A stretch of DNA of 64,000 nt, from positions 1,694,748 to 1,758,747 of the forward strand of contig NW_006763137.1 of assembly GCF_000264905.1 (NCBI RefSeq). The letters run 5' to 3'. Source of the DNA: Stereum hirsutum FP-91666 SS1. Lineage: Eukaryota; Basidiomycota; Agaricomycetes; Russulales; Stereaceae. This document shows positions 44,689-57,903 of this stretch, in pieces (the stretch's first letter is position 1; each line of letters opens with the position of its first letter). The notes beneath the pieces are model-generated. The model worked only from the letters and a program-made list of their open reading frames with translations. It was not told the DNA's origin and ran no database searches. Made by a program: the position numbers and the translations under genes.

Positions 44689-47600
44689 ATGGACTCGTCA
44701 CCGCCGTCTATCACAGAATCCACAGCCAGACCGACTCCTCCGACACAGTTGACTAACGACGACGACACCGCTCATCCGTCCGCGTCGACAGCGACGACGA
44801 CGAGCAGCACCGCACAGACCCAGAGCAACAACACCGACAACACTAGCACCCCCGCGAGGACACTCAGGTCGAGCACAAGAGCGAAAGCGGCTGCGAGTAC
44901 CGAAATTGCTTCATCTTCTTCGGGTAGACATAACACACGGTCCACCGCCAACCACCCCGCGAACACTGCCTCCGCCTCCGCTCCTGCCACGACCAGCAAC
45001 AAACGGAAGGGAAAGGGCAAGGAAGTAGCCTCTGACGAACGCGCAAACAAGAGGTCTGTACTATTTTTTGCTGATCGTTTATAATCAGGCCGGAGTATGA
45101 GAAGTGCACAAGTGCCTGTCCGTGTTGCAGTCAGACTGACTGAATTTGTATTTCTGCTCGTGTTCTTCAGACCTCGTCGTTCCACGCAAGCCGTTACTGC
45201 CTCAGGCCTGACCATCAACGAACCCACACGCGATACCAAGGGCAAGAAGCGCGCCGCTCCCGAACCCGCCTCGGACGAAGAATCTCAGCCTCAACTATCG
45301 TCTTCATCTACCAAGCGTCTTCGCACGACCACAAGCTCTTACTCTCTCCGATCCAGACCAGCCACATCTACCGCCACAGACATGCCGAAGAAGTCGACTA
45401 GGTGAGCATCTAAGCTCGGATCCCCCCATCTTTCATTTAGGCGCCCTCGGATCTCTCATATACCCTTTCTCTCTCTTCCCGCTCCCCTCTACCCTTCATT
45501 CCTCCTGTCCTCCCTCTCCCCCACCCACATCTCTCCTAATGTTATTTCTTAAACATTGTCGTCCTTCCCGTCTTAGACAATCCCACGCAAGCGCAAAGGG
45601 CAAGGCAGCCGCCAAGAGCAAAGCTATGGCCACCGCTCCTGGACCTTCCCGAGCAGACGAAGACGACATGGACATGATGGACGTCGAGTACAAACACGAA
45701 GACTCAGATCACGATGATCAGATGGATGGGGGTAGGGAGGATGATCATCTCGAAGAGGATGCCGAGCACGACGATGGTCATGATGACGATGATGGTGGCG
45801 GTGGTGGGGGAGACGATGGAGGGGACGATGAGCTCGGAGGGCGCGGAGGCGATTCGGGGCGTGGAATGGGAGGCTTGGACGAGTCGGCGGCGATGGCTAT
45901 CTTTGCGGATTACAGGCAGCTGGGGTCTTACATGATGGGCCTTAGCTCCCGACTGAAGACCATGCTCACTAACATCAAGCCCACCGCCGACCCGACTACT
46001 CGTCTTGTTACGCTACAGGAGCTCAGCGAGCTGCTGAGTATTAGCACCGAGGATACCCTTGCCGGCTCGTTCCAGGTCGATTCCTTTGTCAGGGAGCTCG
46101 TGAAGATCCTAGGCGGAACAGGCGGAGAGGGAGATGATGACGATGATGATGGCGATGATGCTGGGAACCAAGATGAGGACGCCGCGCTTGCTGCTGCTCT
46201 TGCTATGAGCGGAGGTGGGCAATACCAGGGAGACGACAATCTTGAAGCCCAGGTGCTCGCTGCCCGATGCTTGGCAAACTTGATGGAGGCGCTACCGGGC
46301 GTGGCGCACACAGTCGTCTATCACGGCGCCATTCCTGTCTTGTGTAGCAAGCTCATTGAAATATCCTACATCGACCTTGCCGAACAGACCCTCAGCGTGA
46401 GTTCTTATGACTCTTCATTCTCCTTCTCCAGTTTACTAACTTCCCCGTCCATAGACTCTCGAAAAGATCTCCGAAGAGTTCCCCAGCTCTATAGTACGCG
46501 AGAATGGTCTTGCCGCCCTCCTCAACTACCTCGACTTCTTCTCCATCGCCGTTCAACGAACCGCCCTCCAGGCCGCCGCCAACTGTTGCCGCAATGTGCC
46601 ACCAGAGCACATCGGTATGATTCGTGGCGTGTGGCCTATCATTCGTAACTGTCTCGGATACTCTGACCAACGACTCGTCGAGTTCGCCTGCCTTTGTGTC
46701 ATTCGTGTCATAGAATCCTACTACCGTTCCTCGCACGAGAACCTCGAATCTCTCGTCGACGTCGACCTCATCCGCGCTATCAATTTGCTCTTGCTACCCG
46801 CAGGAGGATCGCCCCTCATTGCGACTAACACTTTCACACAGTTGTTGAGAGCGTTGGCAACGTCTGCACGGGCAAGTGCGAAAATCACTGTCGTGCTTCT
46901 GGAAGCGGGGATCGTGGATACGCTTTACCAGATCTTGACGGGTGTGTTGCCGAGTGTGGAGGCCAGCCATGAGAGCGAGGAGCAGGGAGCGTCTGATGGG
47001 GGACAGGGGCTTGGTGGTGGCCTAGCCGATATGACGGTCATGCAGAATCTGGCGCATAGGCCGAAGGATCAAGTGGAGGAGGCTTTGAGTCTCATCTCGG
47101 AGCTTTTGCCACCTCTTCCCAAAGGTGAGCCTCTATTTCATTATATCCGTGGCTTATTACTCACCATTTTTTCCTCGTAAAGATGGCGTCTTTGATCACA
47201 AGAGCTATACCGAGAAGTCGCTGTCGCGGTTGAACAAGGCCAAGGCCAAGTCCGAACGCGCAGCTGCTCGACAGGCCGCTCTGCAACAACAAGCAGCCCA
47301 CTCCATGCTCGCCGCCGCCATCGGTGGTTCTTCCTCCATCGCTCCCACTAACCCATCCACGCCCGCCGCTAATTCCGAAGCTGCTACACCTGCTGAGAGC
47401 GTCGCCGATGCTGCTGAGGATGCCGTCCTTCCTGGTCCTCTTGCACCAGGCGCTGCCGCTGCTGGGAGCAGTGCACCGGATAGGACGGAGCTGTTGAAGA
47501 GTAAGAAAGAGGTCGTGGGGAGGTTCATGCAGCTGATGGTGCCGATTTTGATCGATGTTTATGCGGCGAGCGTGATTACGACGGTGAGGATCAAGACGCT

Positions 47601-50600
47601 CACGGGCTTGTTGAAGGCGATTAGCTTCTTGGATGGAGAGGAGGCGCAGAATGTGTTGACGGTAGGCCTATTTTCTGTATCATTTCCTTACTGCAGTGTG
47701 GCTTATATTCTGGTATAGCATGTCCCTGTTGCAAGTTTTGCTTCGTCCATCTTGTCCTCGAAGGATCACCCAACGCTCGTCATCGGCGCTCTGCAGCTCG
47801 TCGAACTCCTCCTCATCAAAGTCCCAGACGAATATCGTGCCGCGTTCCGCCGCGAGGGTGTCTTCCACGAAATGGAGACGCTCGCCTCGCGTACCCTTCT
47901 TACTTCCAAATCAAAAGAGAAGGAAAAGGACAAAGACAAGGACGGCTCCTCGGATTCCACTTCTGCTCCTGCTGGCGGCTCCGAAAATCAGTCTGCCAAC
48001 GCGGCGTCGGCGTCGACGCCCACCGCGGCACCAACCCTGCCTACGTCGGTCCCAATACCGATCTCGGCGGCTCTGGCGGCTTCGATGCCCGGGTTCAAGA
48101 AATTGTCGAGCATGAGTTTGGACCCGGAAGATGCGGTGACGTTGAGGGCAAGGGTGATCAAGTTTAAGTATCTCTCTGGGAAGGATAATAGAGATGCGGA
48201 CGACGTATTTTCGGTGTTGAGGAAGTTGGTGGAGAGGATTGGGGAAGAGGGGAAAGACAGGGATGTGGTTATGGGTGAGACGGGAGGAGCGGAGAGAGAG
48301 AAGGAGAAGGATATGATGGGTGCGTTGAAGGAGCTGGCGGCGCTGTTCGCTTCGGCGAATACGGCGGTTTCGAGCTTCGAGCTTTTACAGAGTGGGGTGA
48401 TCGATGCGTTGTTATTGTTCGCGACGGATAAAGAGAGGAGCTGTGAGTCTTTCCGCATTTTCGTTTAGCTCGAGCTCTCTACTCATTGCGTTGGAATATT
48501 TTTTGGTAGTGTCTGTGGAGCGGAGGCAGGAGATGTTGATGGAGGCGTTTGCGCCGAAGAAGGCGAAAGGTTACGGGACGCCACAGTCGCCCCTTGCGGT
48601 CTTCGTCAAGAAGTTGCAGGAGAGTCTCACTAGGATGGAGTCGTTTGATGTAGTCACCGTGTCCCAAGGCATCGATGGTCCGTATTCGACTTTTCAGTTC
48701 CTTTTCGGCAAACATACTCAATATCTCGCATTATTCAGATACTAAGCGAAGCAGCTCACCATCCCTCCTCGCCCGGCAACTGCGCCTTCGCCTCGTCGGT
48801 GCTGAAGGCTCTGACATCCCTCGTAGCTTCAACAACATCGTCGTCTCCATCCACGCCATCGCCACATTCCAAGCTCTGCACGACTATCTCCGCCCGCGCG
48901 TTTCGGGTCTCTCCTACAGTGGCCCACGTCTCTCAGGCATGCTCGCCGCCTTAGCATCTAATCTCGCGTCGACTTCGTCCGCTGCAGCTGCTACAGCCGG
49001 TGCATCAAGTAGCTCGACGACGGAGTTGAGGGCTTCGAAGCCTACTACACCAGGAGAACCCAGTGGAGGCTCGAGTGTACCTGCTGGCTCTTGGATGGCT
49101 GCTACTGCTTCGTCATCTGCATCTGTTCCAGCAGCAGCATCTTCGTCAGCGTCAGCTGGTCCGTCCGGGTCGACGTCGACGCTCGGGAGGAGGCGGAGTA
49201 TGAGATTGAGCGCAAAGAATGCCGGTACTTCCGACTCGACCAACGCTGATTCCTCTGCTTCTACCTCCGCACCAACGTCTGCTTTGGCACCTCCACCAGC
49301 ACCCGCACCTCCAGCAGATGAAGCAGGTCCTAGTACGAGTGCCGCTGCTGTACCACCGTCGAGCACCGTCTCGGAACCGACGGGCGAGCCTGCGCCGAGC
49401 GAAACTGTGGTGAACGATAATGAAGACCCTGAACATGACCATGAGCCAGACCCAGATCATGATCATGACCATGACCACGACCATGAGCTCGATCCGGAGT
49501 TGGGCGCGGACTTCACGGATGATGAGGTTGATGCTGAGGTGTTTGATGAGGAGATGGACCCGGACAATTCGGTTACGGAGAAGACTGTGAATCTCTCTGT
49601 TGCGGATGGTTAGTGCTGTCTTCGCTTCGACTGTTGTCGTGTTCTGACTTGCTCTTATCTATAGACGGATCCAAGATCGAAGCCCAGACCCCCGATGGTA
49701 CACGAGTAGGAACACCGAGAGAAGCTCCTCCACCCACACCTACGCCGCGAAGCATCGCAGCAGGCAAGAGCTCATATGCCGCCGCTTTGAAGACGAAACC
49801 GTCGGATTGGCACCTCGAGTTCTCGATGGATGAGCATACACTTCCGCTGGACCTTACGATCTATGGAGCAATCCATCAACATGAACTCAGGAAGAAGGCG
49901 GCTGGGAATCCGTCGTCGCTTCCACCGAGTTTACTGTGGCAGGGGATATACACGGTGAAGTTCAAGAAGGTTCCGGGGCCTGCGCCGTCTGCCGCTGAAG
50001 GTACGTTTTGCGTGTGCTTACCCACTGTTAAAATGCTGATCTAGCAGATTGTATAGGTCGTCTCGATGGTGCGGAGTCGTCAAGGAGCCGGTCGCCTACG
50101 CCTTCATTATCGTCGCTTCCTGAGGATGCGCCACACGCTAAGATCCTGCGCCTGCTTCGGGTACTGCACAAGCTGAGCGTGAAGGAGGCTGAGCGGCCCG
50201 TGTTTTCTAGTCGGGGTTTGCCAGAGTCGGCGTTCGTGAACAACAAGTTGACTGCGAAATTGACTCGTCAATTGGAGGAGCCTATGATTGTCGCCAGGTA
50301 CGAATATATTCTTTTTGCAGCAGGCAGTTCTAGTCACTCACTTGTCATGTCTTTAGTCAATGCCTCCCGGACTGGGCTCTGGACCTTCCTCAGCACTTCC
50401 CCTTCTTGTTCCCCTTTGCTACTCGCTACAACTTCCTCCAGTCCACCTCGTTTGGCTACGCCCGGCTTATTCTCAAGTGGCAGAGTCAAGCGGCCAGAGG
50501 ACAAGACAGCTCGCGGAGGGACGACAACGTTGGTTTCCTTGGACGTCTGCAGCGGCAGAAGGTTAGGATTTCGCGCAAGCATATACTCGAGTCCGCCATG

Positions 50601-52018
50601 AAGGTCTTCGAACTCTATGGCTCGTCGTCCTCCATTCTCGAGGTTGAATACTTCGAGGAAGTCGGCACGGGTCTCGGCCCCACTCTTGAATTCTACTCGC
50701 TCGTCTCCAAAGAGTTCGCGAGGAAAGACCTGAAGATCTGGAGGGACGAGGACCCTAGTCGGTCGGGTACTCACGTCTTCCATCCGAAGGGATTGTTCCC
50801 TGCGCCGATCAGCCCGGAGGATATCGCGAACGATGGAGGGCAGAAGAGGACGCATATCATTCGGGTGATCGGGCAGTTTGTGGCGAAGGCGATGTTGGAT
50901 TCCAGGATCATAGATATGTCGTTTAATAAGGTGTTTTTGAGGATCGTACTCGGGGAGGAGATACCGTTGACGATCGAGTCGTTGAAGGTGGGTCATACTT
51001 CTATTATATGCTTGGATGTTTTCTGACTGTGGATGTGTTCGGTAGTTGGTCGACCTCGATTTGGCAAACTCGCTCGAGAAGCTGCGCGGATTTGCGAACA
51101 CTGCCAAGGATGGTCGTCGCGATAAAGTAAGTTTCTTCTTTCCACGCTGTTGAGGCCATTTACTGACATATAATCCAGTTACAGGAACTCGTTCAAGCTG
51201 AAGTCGACATCGAAGACCTTGCTTTGGACTTCACCGTCCCCGGATACGACATAGAGCTTCGGGTACGTTATCGCATAATTGATGATAGGAGGGTTTCTCA
51301 CACATGCTCCTTCACCTCTGTAGTCGGATGGCAAGAACACCCCCGTCACCAAGGATAACGTCGAGGAATATATTCAGGAAGTCATCGACGCTATCATTGG
51401 GCATGGTGCCAAGCTCCAGGCCAAAGCCTTCAAGGATGGTTTCTCCAAGGTCTTCCCCATCACCGATCTGCAAGCCTTTACCGTGGACGAGCTCATCATG
51501 CTGTTCGGTAACTCCGACGAGGACTGGAGTAGCGAGAGTACGTCTCTTGTCCATTCACTTCCGGCGGTACTGGGCATAAGCTAACTTGGCTGGTCATTTG
51601 ACAGCTTTGAGCGAGGCGTTGAAGGCGGATCACGGCTTCAACGTTGAGAGCCGGGCGATCAGGAGTCTCATTGAAATTATGAGCGATTATGATGCTTCTG
51701 CACGTCGCGAGTACCTTCAGTTTATCACCGGTAGTCCTAAATTACCCATCGGAGGTACGTGTATGCCATTGATCTCCGGGCGCTCCTTGCATGGACTCAC
51801 CCGTCTCCAATTATTCTTCAGGTTTCCGTGGCCTGAATCCACCGTTGACGGTTGTGCGCAAGCCTCACGAGGCGCCACTCTCAGCGGACGACTACCTTCC
51901 CTCTGTGATGACTTGCGTTAACTACCTCAAGTTGCCAGAATACAGCACGAAGGAAGTCATGCGGGAGAAGCTGCGTGTCGCGATGAAGGAGGGCGTTGGG
52001 AGCTTCCATCTTTCTTAG
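44689..52018 (+). CDS. UFD4: HECT E3 ubiquitin ligase, UFD4 / TRIP12 type
   Basis: Giant HECT-domain ubiquitin ligase of the ubiquitin-fusion-degradation pathway (yeast Ufd4, human TRIP12), roughly 1,900 residues. N-terminal ~330 residues are Ser/Thr/Ala- and acid-rich and disordered, with Arg/Lys patches ([19 protein letters not shown]). ARM-like repeats start around [20 protein letters not shown] and include [40 protein letters not shown] and [18 protein letters not shown] long low-complexity stretch (about 48960-49600) contains an Asp-His repeat and an acidic tract. The HECT domain runs from about [19 protein letters not shown] through [40 protein letters not shown] and [17 protein letters not shown] to the catalytic cysteine in [15 protein letters not shown] (codon 51914-51916) and the terminal VGSFHLS. 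The start ATG 44689 follows a short non-coding leader. All inspected junctions keep frame. Confidence 0.92.
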
Positions 52019-52643
52019 GTTTTCCATGTCGAGTGTCGAGTGTAGGAGAAATGGGTGCGATGACGAAGAAGTAGTACTGACATTGTTTTTCTCTCCGTCT
52101 CAGTCCGTCTGTCTCGTTGCATGGTTCCGTCGTCGTCGTCGTTTAATGTATTATCGCTAAAGTCACATTCATTGTCTCCCTTTTCCCTTCAATGACCCTC
52201 TTCTTTCTGTCTGCTACGGCTCATGATCAGAATTGAACCAACTACTACACCCACTTTCATGTGCTTTTATCATCCAGCTTCCTTCCTCAGGCTTCTCACA
52301 TTTCCTTCTTCCGAGTTCTTCTGAGTGTTTTCCATCGTCAATGTAGTAGACTGCTCATCCATATTCTCCGTATTCCATTGTTGATGTTTGTTATATACGT
52401 AATTCATGTTCATGACTGTGATAGTAGATTGTGTGCTTGAGATCCGCCATGCGAACTCTGTCAGACATGCCTGGTGAATTCAGAATGGCCCATCCTGCTC
52501 TCGAGAAAACTGAGTTGCGCCTCCTCTTAAATTTGGTGGCCTTCCTGAAGTGTGGCGCACCGGTGGCTGAGTCAGCTGTGTGGCCATCTCTTCGCCACAC
52601 AACAGTCATGGGCGCGTACCGCGTCTTGTCCTAAACCACCACT
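52019..52643. other. Intergenic, 620 bp
   Basis: UFD4 3' region and PHF5A promoter. It contains a five-copy CGT microsatellite at 52128-52142. No gene seen. Confidence 0.45.
52128..52142. repeat. (CGT)5 microsatellite
   Basis: Five perfect tandem CGT units just downstream of the UFD4 stop codon. Confidence 0.8.
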
Positions 52644-53366
52644 ATGTCGAAGCATCATCCCGGTACGTACTCCTTCGTTTCTGACGAATGCTGTTTATTG
52701 ATTGCTGTAACTCTACCACCAGATCTTATTATGTGCAGGCGTCAGCCAGGCATCGGTACGTAGCTCGTCATCCAACAATACAGTATCTCATACTGACTGA
52801 CCAACATCCTCCTCTTCTTGTGCCCTTCAGCCATCGGTCGTCTATGCGAGAAATGTGACGGGAAATGGTAAGATAATTATTCTGTTGACATGTCCTATCC
52901 AGCCACGCTACGTTGCCTGTCCTTGACGAAAGTGTTTTGTGCCCCCCGTATTGATTCAAACAGCCCGGTATGTGACTCGTACGTTCGTCCCGAAACGCTC
53001 GTCCGGATCTGTGATGAATGCAATTTTGGGACGTACGGTGGTCGTTGTATCATCTGTGGTTCTCCTGGTACGTCCCTGTGCATCTATTTTTCTTTTAATA
53101 CACGGTTGTAACCTGAAACTCACGACCTACGCATGCATGTCTCTTTGTATGATCAGGTATCTCTGACGCATATTACTGCGCCGAATGCACGAGACTGGAG
53201 AAGGATAGGGACGGATGCCCAAAGATCGTGAACCTAGGAGCCAGTCGAACGGATCTGTTCTACGAACGGCGTCGTCTCGGTGCGTCATCTCTCATCTCGT
53301 GAAGTGTTGGGTGGTCCTAATGAAGTTCGTCGTGCGTATCCATGGACAGGCTTCAAGAAGGGCTAG
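52644..53366 (+). CDS. PHF5A: PHF5A / Rds3, SF3b subunit of the U2 snRNP
   Basis: PHD-finger-like zinc protein of the SF3b complex, which positions U2 snRNP on the intron branch point. Exons are 52644-52662, 52723-52755, 52831-52867, 52964-53067, 53157-53279 and 53350-53366. They give exactly 110 residues, the length of the human protein. Sequence begins [20 protein letters not shown] and continues [78 protein letters not shown] and [12 protein letters not shown]. All zinc-binding CxxC pairs are present. The Tyr near the branch-point-adenosine pocket in human PHF5A (Tyr36) has a counterpart in SYVRP. With five introns in 330 coding bases, this is one of the densest intron loads in the window. 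Confidence 0.95.
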
Positions 53367-53871
53367 TCATCTGTGGCTAGGAGCCTGCGGTGCTCGAATC
53401 CTTTCGATGGCCAACATACCGCGTGGAACACGTTCGCTCGGTCAAAATATTGCTGGATCCACCGTCAGCCGGACTCGGCTTTCCTCTTCACTAAATCTTC
53501 CCATTTCGCCTGTCTGGTCTGTTTGAGATGTACCACGCTATCTGTAATATGACACCTTCATTGTTCTCCTAGATTATGTGACCGACCCGCTCTCGTCTCA
53601 TAATAGCACAGCAACAGTCAGCAAAACAGGACACAATACGGCAACATACAGATCCTGGGGGCAACGTATCGTGAAATCATCTGTTTATGATCACCGACTC
53701 GTAAGACATACAACAGCAGAGCAAGTATATAGATATAGCTAGATAGACATAAGGACGAACCGTCCGATAGCAACAGCAGTAAAGAAACGCAGAAGTAATA
53801 CAGTGCATGAGACTTCCATCGATGATCATTCAGAATAGGCATGTGCTTTCAAAGTAATGGTCTGTTCATGA
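53367..53871. other. Intergenic between convergent genes
   Basis: 3' flanks of PHF5A and the multi-ZZ gene. No feature seen. Confidence 0.45.
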
Positions 53872-56800
53872 TCAATCTCTCGGGTAGTACACAGGTCCGT
53901 TCAGCACAGGCGGGCTCCCTGCCGGATTCTCCAAATCCGCGTAATGTCTGCACACAAACAGTACAACCACACGTCAGTCAGTCTTGGGGAACAAGAGAAG
54001 TAAGACGAGGAAAGTAAACGCACTTAAAGAGCCCGATGTCCACCGGGGCCTTGAACACCATGAAACAATGCGTCATATCGTGTTCGTCGATCGACTCGCA
54101 ATCCCCACAGAGATCCTTCGCGCAGTACACGCAACGGTACCATTTACCAACGATGGGCTCCATGTGACGATCGCAGAGTGCGGATTTGTGACGCAGGTCG
54201 CGGAGGTAGGCTGTTGGAAAGAGGGATACGTGAATCAGAGTGGTGGGACTTATTCAGAGGGGTTTGGGATGGCGATGGAGAGGTGAAGACTAACCAGAAG
54301 GATTGCGCGAGCTGGACGAAAGGCCGCCGGGAGGCCCCGCAGGCTCCTTATACAACTTCGGCAGGATAGGCAAAGACGACTGCAGCGGTCCAAGCTCGTC
54401 AACAGGGCGTGGAAGCTTGATGAAGATATGGAAGGCGTCGTGGACGTGGTAGGAGCTTTCTTCGCATGAAGAGCACTAAAATACCACACAATAAGGAATT
54501 GATCATCAATAACACCATTCAAAGAATTGGGTGGCGGAAAAAAAATTAGACATACCAGATTATACGAGATCGGCTTTCCAGGGCACGAGAGACACTGATA
54601 CCTAACCCCGACAATACTCTGTCCGCATGAGTCACAAAGCATGAGATGATCTTCGTCATCGTCGTCGGCTCCCATGCCCATGTCCCCATTCATCACCGTC
54701 TTACCGAATACAGACGACGCGCTGCCCGGACTGGAGCGTGTGAGGCCGGCGGAACTTGGTGTGGCGACCTGTCCTCGGGCATGGTGAAGGCGATACGCGC
54801 GACGTGAGACTGACATGACTTCGGTTGTGTTGAGCGGGGTGGGAATCTACATAAAACATTAGAATAAGAGTCGATATGGCATGATTGAGAGGGCGAAAAG
54901 AAGAATCGACCTTGAGCATGACATGCGACGAGTTATGTCCTCCATCTGACGAGTCAAGGTTCCCTGGCAGTCCAGCCGCCTCACAGTTGGCACAAATGTC
55001 AACGTCCATGGTGGTACAGTCAATACATCTGAATCGAGCCCCGACGACGTCTTGCATGCAGCTGCAGATCCACACATAAATGGAACAAGATAGATCGATA
55101 ATCAGCATTGGATAAATATTTCGACGACGAGGGAGAATGAGTGGTGAGTAGATAAAATAAATATAATAAACTGACTGGAAGCATTTGACCCCGGGATGCT
55201 TCAGCGCTACGCCACACGAATCCAGAAGACATTAGTATCATGGCTACCTGCCGCGCAGACCAGGTAGAGTTCCAAGGATCGATGAAACGTACAAGGTTCA
55301 TCCGCAGCATCGAAGAATGCAGATGCATCCCCGTTCGAGCCTTGGCTCATCAGATCTGGGACACTCCTTGATCTGGCAGGTTTGTCTGGCATGGCGAGGA
55401 AAGCGTGGACGGGGTGAATGTTGTGCACATCGCTGATAACACGACGAAATTTTTTTGTAATTGAGTAATCGGTCTGATAGTTGTGGCGGTGAGGGGAGAA
55501 AGAACCTGATCACGTACTTGTAGCATGCTCGACAAAGTGTGAAGTTCTCGCAAGATGCACACTTGTACCGATTGCTGAATATCATAGACTGACAACCCGA
55601 ACACTTGCTTGTCTGCCCATCGTCTTGCACTGTCAACATTTAGTATGTTTATCCATCAGACATGACCCATGCACAGTAAAGACAATCGTAATACGATGTA
55701 CTCACCGACGTCCTCCCACCCGCTGAAGCCCCACATCTTCTCCAGATATGCATGTCTCAACGCTCCCTTCTGCTTCGGCGCACTCCTCCGCAACACACTC
55801 AATTCTTGTTGCTCCAGGGGCGAGTTCGGACTATAACTCCCACTCCCATCGCCACTAAACCCACCAAATGACCCTGAACCCGACGTCAAAAACCCGTTAG
55901 CGTCAGCCTGAGTAGCACTGAACGAATGATTGACTCCTGATGACTGAATGCATGTTGCGCAGAGTTCATAGCCTTCTACGCGTGTGCCGAATGATGAGCC
56001 AGAGGACTGTGAGCGATGTCCGTGCGTGTGTGAGAGATTAAGGGTTGAATTAGATGCTGCGGCTGAAATACCGGAGTTAGACCCAACAGCGGTAGTGGAA
56101 GGTGAGCTAGAGGGATGAAGTTTCAGATGTGGGGGACGGTTCGGAATCTGAGGAAGTTGTCTCGATTTGAAACCCGACCCTGAAGAGGAGTCTGTGTCGA
56201 AGCCTTGTAGAGTTGATATGGAGGAGGACGAAGCGTGGCCATAGTTTGGGGGTGGATAGGTCATACTGCTCCCGCTCTCGGACCCACCGCCAAATATGTC
56301 TCTGCCTTTGCCCTTTCCAACGGCAGCAAACGCCTTGAGCTCTGCGCGCCCCCAAGCTTTCTTCTCTCCGCAAGTCGTGCAGACATATCGCATTGTGTCG
56401 AGGATCTCGCCACATTCTGAACAGTCTGTGACCTCTTCTGGAACAAGCAACTCCGGCGGAATGCTGAATCCATCAGTAGTATGTGATTGATGGGCGAATG
56501 GAGGTGGCTGCGGCTGGTCCGAGTTGAACGAGAACGGATGTGAGCGTCGATAGGATGGTGTCTCTGATGAAGGTGGATAATCCGTCTGTGCAGACGAGTC
56601 GAGAGTGGTGAGCGAAAATGGCCTATCCTTATGGACCCCATCAATCGGTGTCCCACCTGCCATGCTGGGACCGGCTTCGTAGCCTGCGTCTCCATCGCCG
56701 TCCTGGTCGCGGAATGGATCGTCCGAGTCCCTCGAAGCCTCGGACATACCAGAGCCAGACTTGTATGCATAATAGTACTTGCCGCGATGGTCGACTTCGA

Positions 56801-57903
56801 GCGAAAGATCGCCATCCATCGCTTCCGGGTCTGGGTCGGAGCCAGAACGAATGGTGTGATCGGTGTTGAGAGAGAAAGTGTCTGCTTCGGAGGATGGAGA
56901 AGGAAGAGTCCCGAGTGTGGCTTTGATGACACGCATGGATTGGTCTTGTAGCCAGGCGGCGCCGCGCTCGTCCTGGAGGGGTGTACTGCCATAGGGAGAA
57001 GGAGATTGTGTGTTGCTCTGAAGCTTGAGACGCTCGAAGACTGCGGACGAGGACGGGTTTGTTTCGCCTCCACGGTAGGCTGCGGCGGGGGTACCGCTCG
57101 TGAGGGAGTCAGAGCGTGGGGGTGGGTTGAATTTATATGAGGATGAGCCGCTGGGATGAGCTGAATGGGCATCTGAGGCAGGAACGCCAAGGTATCGTGA
57201 ACCGTTCGAGGTAGATGGCGGTGGCGTCCCACGGTGGCGATCGGCAGGTGAGCGGGAACGACTGTCAAATATCTTCCTAAACAACGTCTCTTTCGGCCTC
57301 CTGGATCCCCCACGACTTCCTGTATCTCGGGAGCTAACCGTTACAGCATCGTCATCCGGAGGTTCGTCTGTCCGGGCACCCAAGGAGAAGGAGAACTCGC
57401 TGCCACCCGGGAGCTGATACTCTTCAGCACTAGCGAGAGACGAAGAGTCTGACAGAGACGGCCCGTCATATTCAACATCGATTTGGAGTTTGACCGTTAT
57501 CTTTCTGCTGAGAAAGCTTCGACCGGAGAGTATGGACGACGAAGATGACGTTGGGGCCTCGTCCGCACCCTGGTGGAAGTAACCGATGGCCTCTGCGAGA
57601 TCAGCATCGTTTGTGATCTGCGTCTCCTCATCGTCATCGTCCTTCCACTTGAAAACGAACGGTCTTGCGGCGAGCATGAAAGCCTGCTCAGCCTAGTATA
57701 CCAATGATACATATGTAAGCGATGAATCCCCAAAGAAGGATGGGTAAACTGGACGTTACTCGTTGCCTGAGGATGTCATATGTACAATTCCTGGCGGACT
57801 CGAAAGTGACCTTCTTGTTCCTGTTATTGAGGGCGCATTTCACGACGAGAGGCTTGTCGGGTTTGTCGCTAGCGAGGGATGAGCTGGACCCATAAGAGTT
57901 CAT
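53872..57903 (-). CDS. PB1 and multiple ZZ zinc-finger protein (NBR1-like domain set)
   Basis: Large protein, about 1,050 residues, starting with a PB1 domain (VVKCALNNRNKKVTF; after the first intron, VFKWKDDDDEETQITNDADL, the acidic OPCA-type motif). It then has a ~350-residue Ser/Pro-rich disordered region and at least five ZZ-like Zn fingers: TDCSECGEILDTMRYVCTTC with a split second half GYELCATC; KCSGCQSMIFSNRYKCASC with FTLCRACYK; VVGARFRCIDC with VDICANC; LCDSCGQSIVGVRYQCLSC with YNLCSSC; and VGKWYRCVYCAKDLCGDCES. The PB1-plus-ZZ order is that of NBR1/p62 selective-autophagy receptors. I see neither the FW (four-tryptophan) domain nor a C-terminal UBA; the protein ends with HYADLENPAGSPPVLNGPVY and a few residues. 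Exon 1 is 57903-57760. An autophagy role is inferred from domain order only. Confidence 0.8.

Noticed and set aside
50334..51107. 257-codon minus-strand frame inside the HECT gene
   Set aside because: Antisense shadow of the conserved HECT domain; the plus strand carries an unmistakable protein.
53215..53526. 103-codon plus frame over the end of PHF5A
   Set aside because: It reads out of frame through the last PHF5A exons and intron.
56261..57313. 350-codon minus-strand frame
   Set aside because: A +1 shadow of the disordered region of the PB1/ZZ protein; Pro/His-rich with no motif.
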